Assembly: GCF_039542385.1 (NCBI RefSeq) | Contig: NZ_BAABIA010000004.1 | Span: 372,001-436,000 of the forward strand | Direction of reading: 5' to 3' | Source: Prosthecobacter algae | Lineage (GTDB): Bacteria > Verrucomicrobiota > Verrucomicrobiia > Verrucomicrobiales > Verrucomicrobiaceae | Length of the DNA: 64,000 bases | Shown: positions 63,433 to 64,000 of the stretch, piece by piece | Position numbering within the stretch: position 1 is the stretch's first letter | Layout: the number at the start of each line of letters is the position of its first letter | Notes under the pieces: model-generated | The model's input: only the letters and a program-made list of their open reading frames with translations | Told to the model about the DNA's origin: nothing | Database searches by the model: none | Made by a program: the position numbers and the translations under genes

Positions 63433-64000
63433 GTGAAATTTAAGTGCCCCTCTTGTGACATGCAGTTGAAAGCCGAGCCCGACATGGCTGGCAAAGTCGT
63501 CCGCTGCCCCGGTTGCAACAGCAAGCTTTCCATCCCTGCCAGCGTCGGCGGGGATCTGCCTCCTCCCTCTGGCCTGCCTTCTCCCACGGGGTACACCCCC
63601 CCGCCAGATGCGGCCGCTCCGTATGAATCATCCGGTGAGCCTGCCCCCCCGGCAGATGAGCTCCAGCAGCATCGCCAGGAGCGTGGTGGTTGGGAAGAAA
63701 CAGACCCATCAAACCCAAACCCGATGCTCAGTTTTGGCATGGGCGTGGTTCTTTTCCTCGCCTGGGTTGGCATCCTTTTTCCGTTCCAGGCGCCTGAGGG
63801 CACCTCGCCTGCCGACTACACCGGCATGCAGTTCATTGCCTCCCTGTTTTACAAGCACATGCTGGTGAGTTTCACCAACACGCTGTTCTTCACCTGGGCG
63901 ATGGCCATCCTTTACCTCAAGTTCAAAAAGCTCCGCCACCAGCGCGAGGCCCTGCTTCTGGACGTGCTGCCTTGGGAACTCGGCAGTGAGATCAATGCCC
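63433..64000 (+). CDS. Zinc-ribbon membrane protein, possibly MotA/TolQ/ExbB-like (3' end outside window)
   Basis: At least 189 residues; the frame is open to the window end. It starts with GTG at 63433, nine bases after a good AAGGAG site (63418-63423). The N terminus is a zinc ribbon, KFKCPSCDMQLKAEPDMAG then VRCPGCNSKLSIP. A proline/serine-rich linker (about 45-92) and two hydrophobic segments follow (LSFGMGVVLFLAWVGILFPF; FTNTLFFTWAMAILYLKF), then KKLRHQREALLLDVLPWELG. The latter resembles proton-channel family members of PVC bacteria, but the truncation prevents a firm call. Confidence 0.65.
   Translation, partial: MKFKCPSCDMQLKAEPDMAGKVVRCPGCNSKLSIPASVGGDLPPPSGLPSPTGYTPPPDAAAPYESSGEPAPPADELQQHRQERGGWEETDPSNPNPMLSFGMGVVLFLAWVGILFPFQAPEGTSPADYTGMQFIASLFYKHMLVSFTNTLFFTWAMAILYLKFKKLRHQREALLLDVLPWELGSEINA

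Overview
The window looks like a chromosomal segment of a PVC-group bacterium, most likely Verrucomicrobiota (Prosthecobacter/Verrucomicrobium-like). This is an inference from gene content: two DUF1501 proteins with Tat-like leaders, PVC-type haem-binding dehydrogenase-like proteins, a DUF6797-type cytochrome c protein, a carbamoyltransferase/SxtJ/DUF5989 trio, and GC-rich DNA with few strong Shine-Dalgarno sites. I see no rRNA, tRNA, CRISPR array or insertion sequence.

Layout. 1-2.4 kb: carbamoyltransferase (5' end cut by the window), SxtJ-like and DUF5989-like membrane proteins. 2.4-7.3 kb: a NadD-NadK fusion, a DUF1501 protein, a GNAT protein and a VapBC-type toxin-antitoxin pair with a perfect inverted repeat at the antitoxin start. 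7.3-14.7 kb: two large secreted cytochrome c proteins flanking a cell-wall amidase. 14.7-24.9 kb: hflK-hflC, an AddB-like PD-(D/E)XK nuclease, a phosphodiester glycosidase-like protein, a family 2 glycosyltransferase, an unknown gene and a double alpha/beta-hydrolase. 24.9-31.8 kb: priA, a second DUF1501 protein, a tiny lysine-rich protein, a serine hydrolase and an SLC10-like transporter.

32.0-39.6 kb is the most unusual part. A block of about 7.4 kb sits at the 3' end of ahcY. It is bounded by two directly repeated 139-bp copies of the ahcY 3' end, which match at 131 of 139 positions; nearly all the differences are synonymous. The left copy still carries an ahcY-like terminator. The block holds two co-directional genes: a SLOG-type nucleotide-sensor protein with membrane segments and a SLATT-like tail, and a 1753-residue DUF4062-STAND ATPase whose sensor half is strikingly AT-rich. 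I infer a horizontally acquired defence or conflict island. No integrase is visible in it.

39.4-42.9 kb: ahcY, a sugar-phosphate isomerase-like protein and an ADP-ribosylglycohydrolase. 42.9-58.3 kb: a complete nitrate-assimilation region, nearly all on the minus strand. In transcription order it holds a cytosolic NrtA/NasS-like protein, exported NrtA, NrtB permease, two NrtC/D ATPases, an outer-membrane channel, a leader with potential RNA structure, a CysJ-like flavoprotein, siroheme nitrite reductase, an iron-sulphur/membrane-anchor fusion and molybdopterin nitrate reductase. A divergent LysR regulator sits at the head. Together these would bring nitrate through the outer membrane and periplasm, import it with ATP, and reduce it to nitrite and ammonium. 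58.3-64 kb: a Nudix hydrolase, an SDR oxidoreductase, a GT-C-like membrane glycosyltransferase, ribBA-ribH-nusB, and the start of a zinc-ribbon membrane protein cut by the window end.
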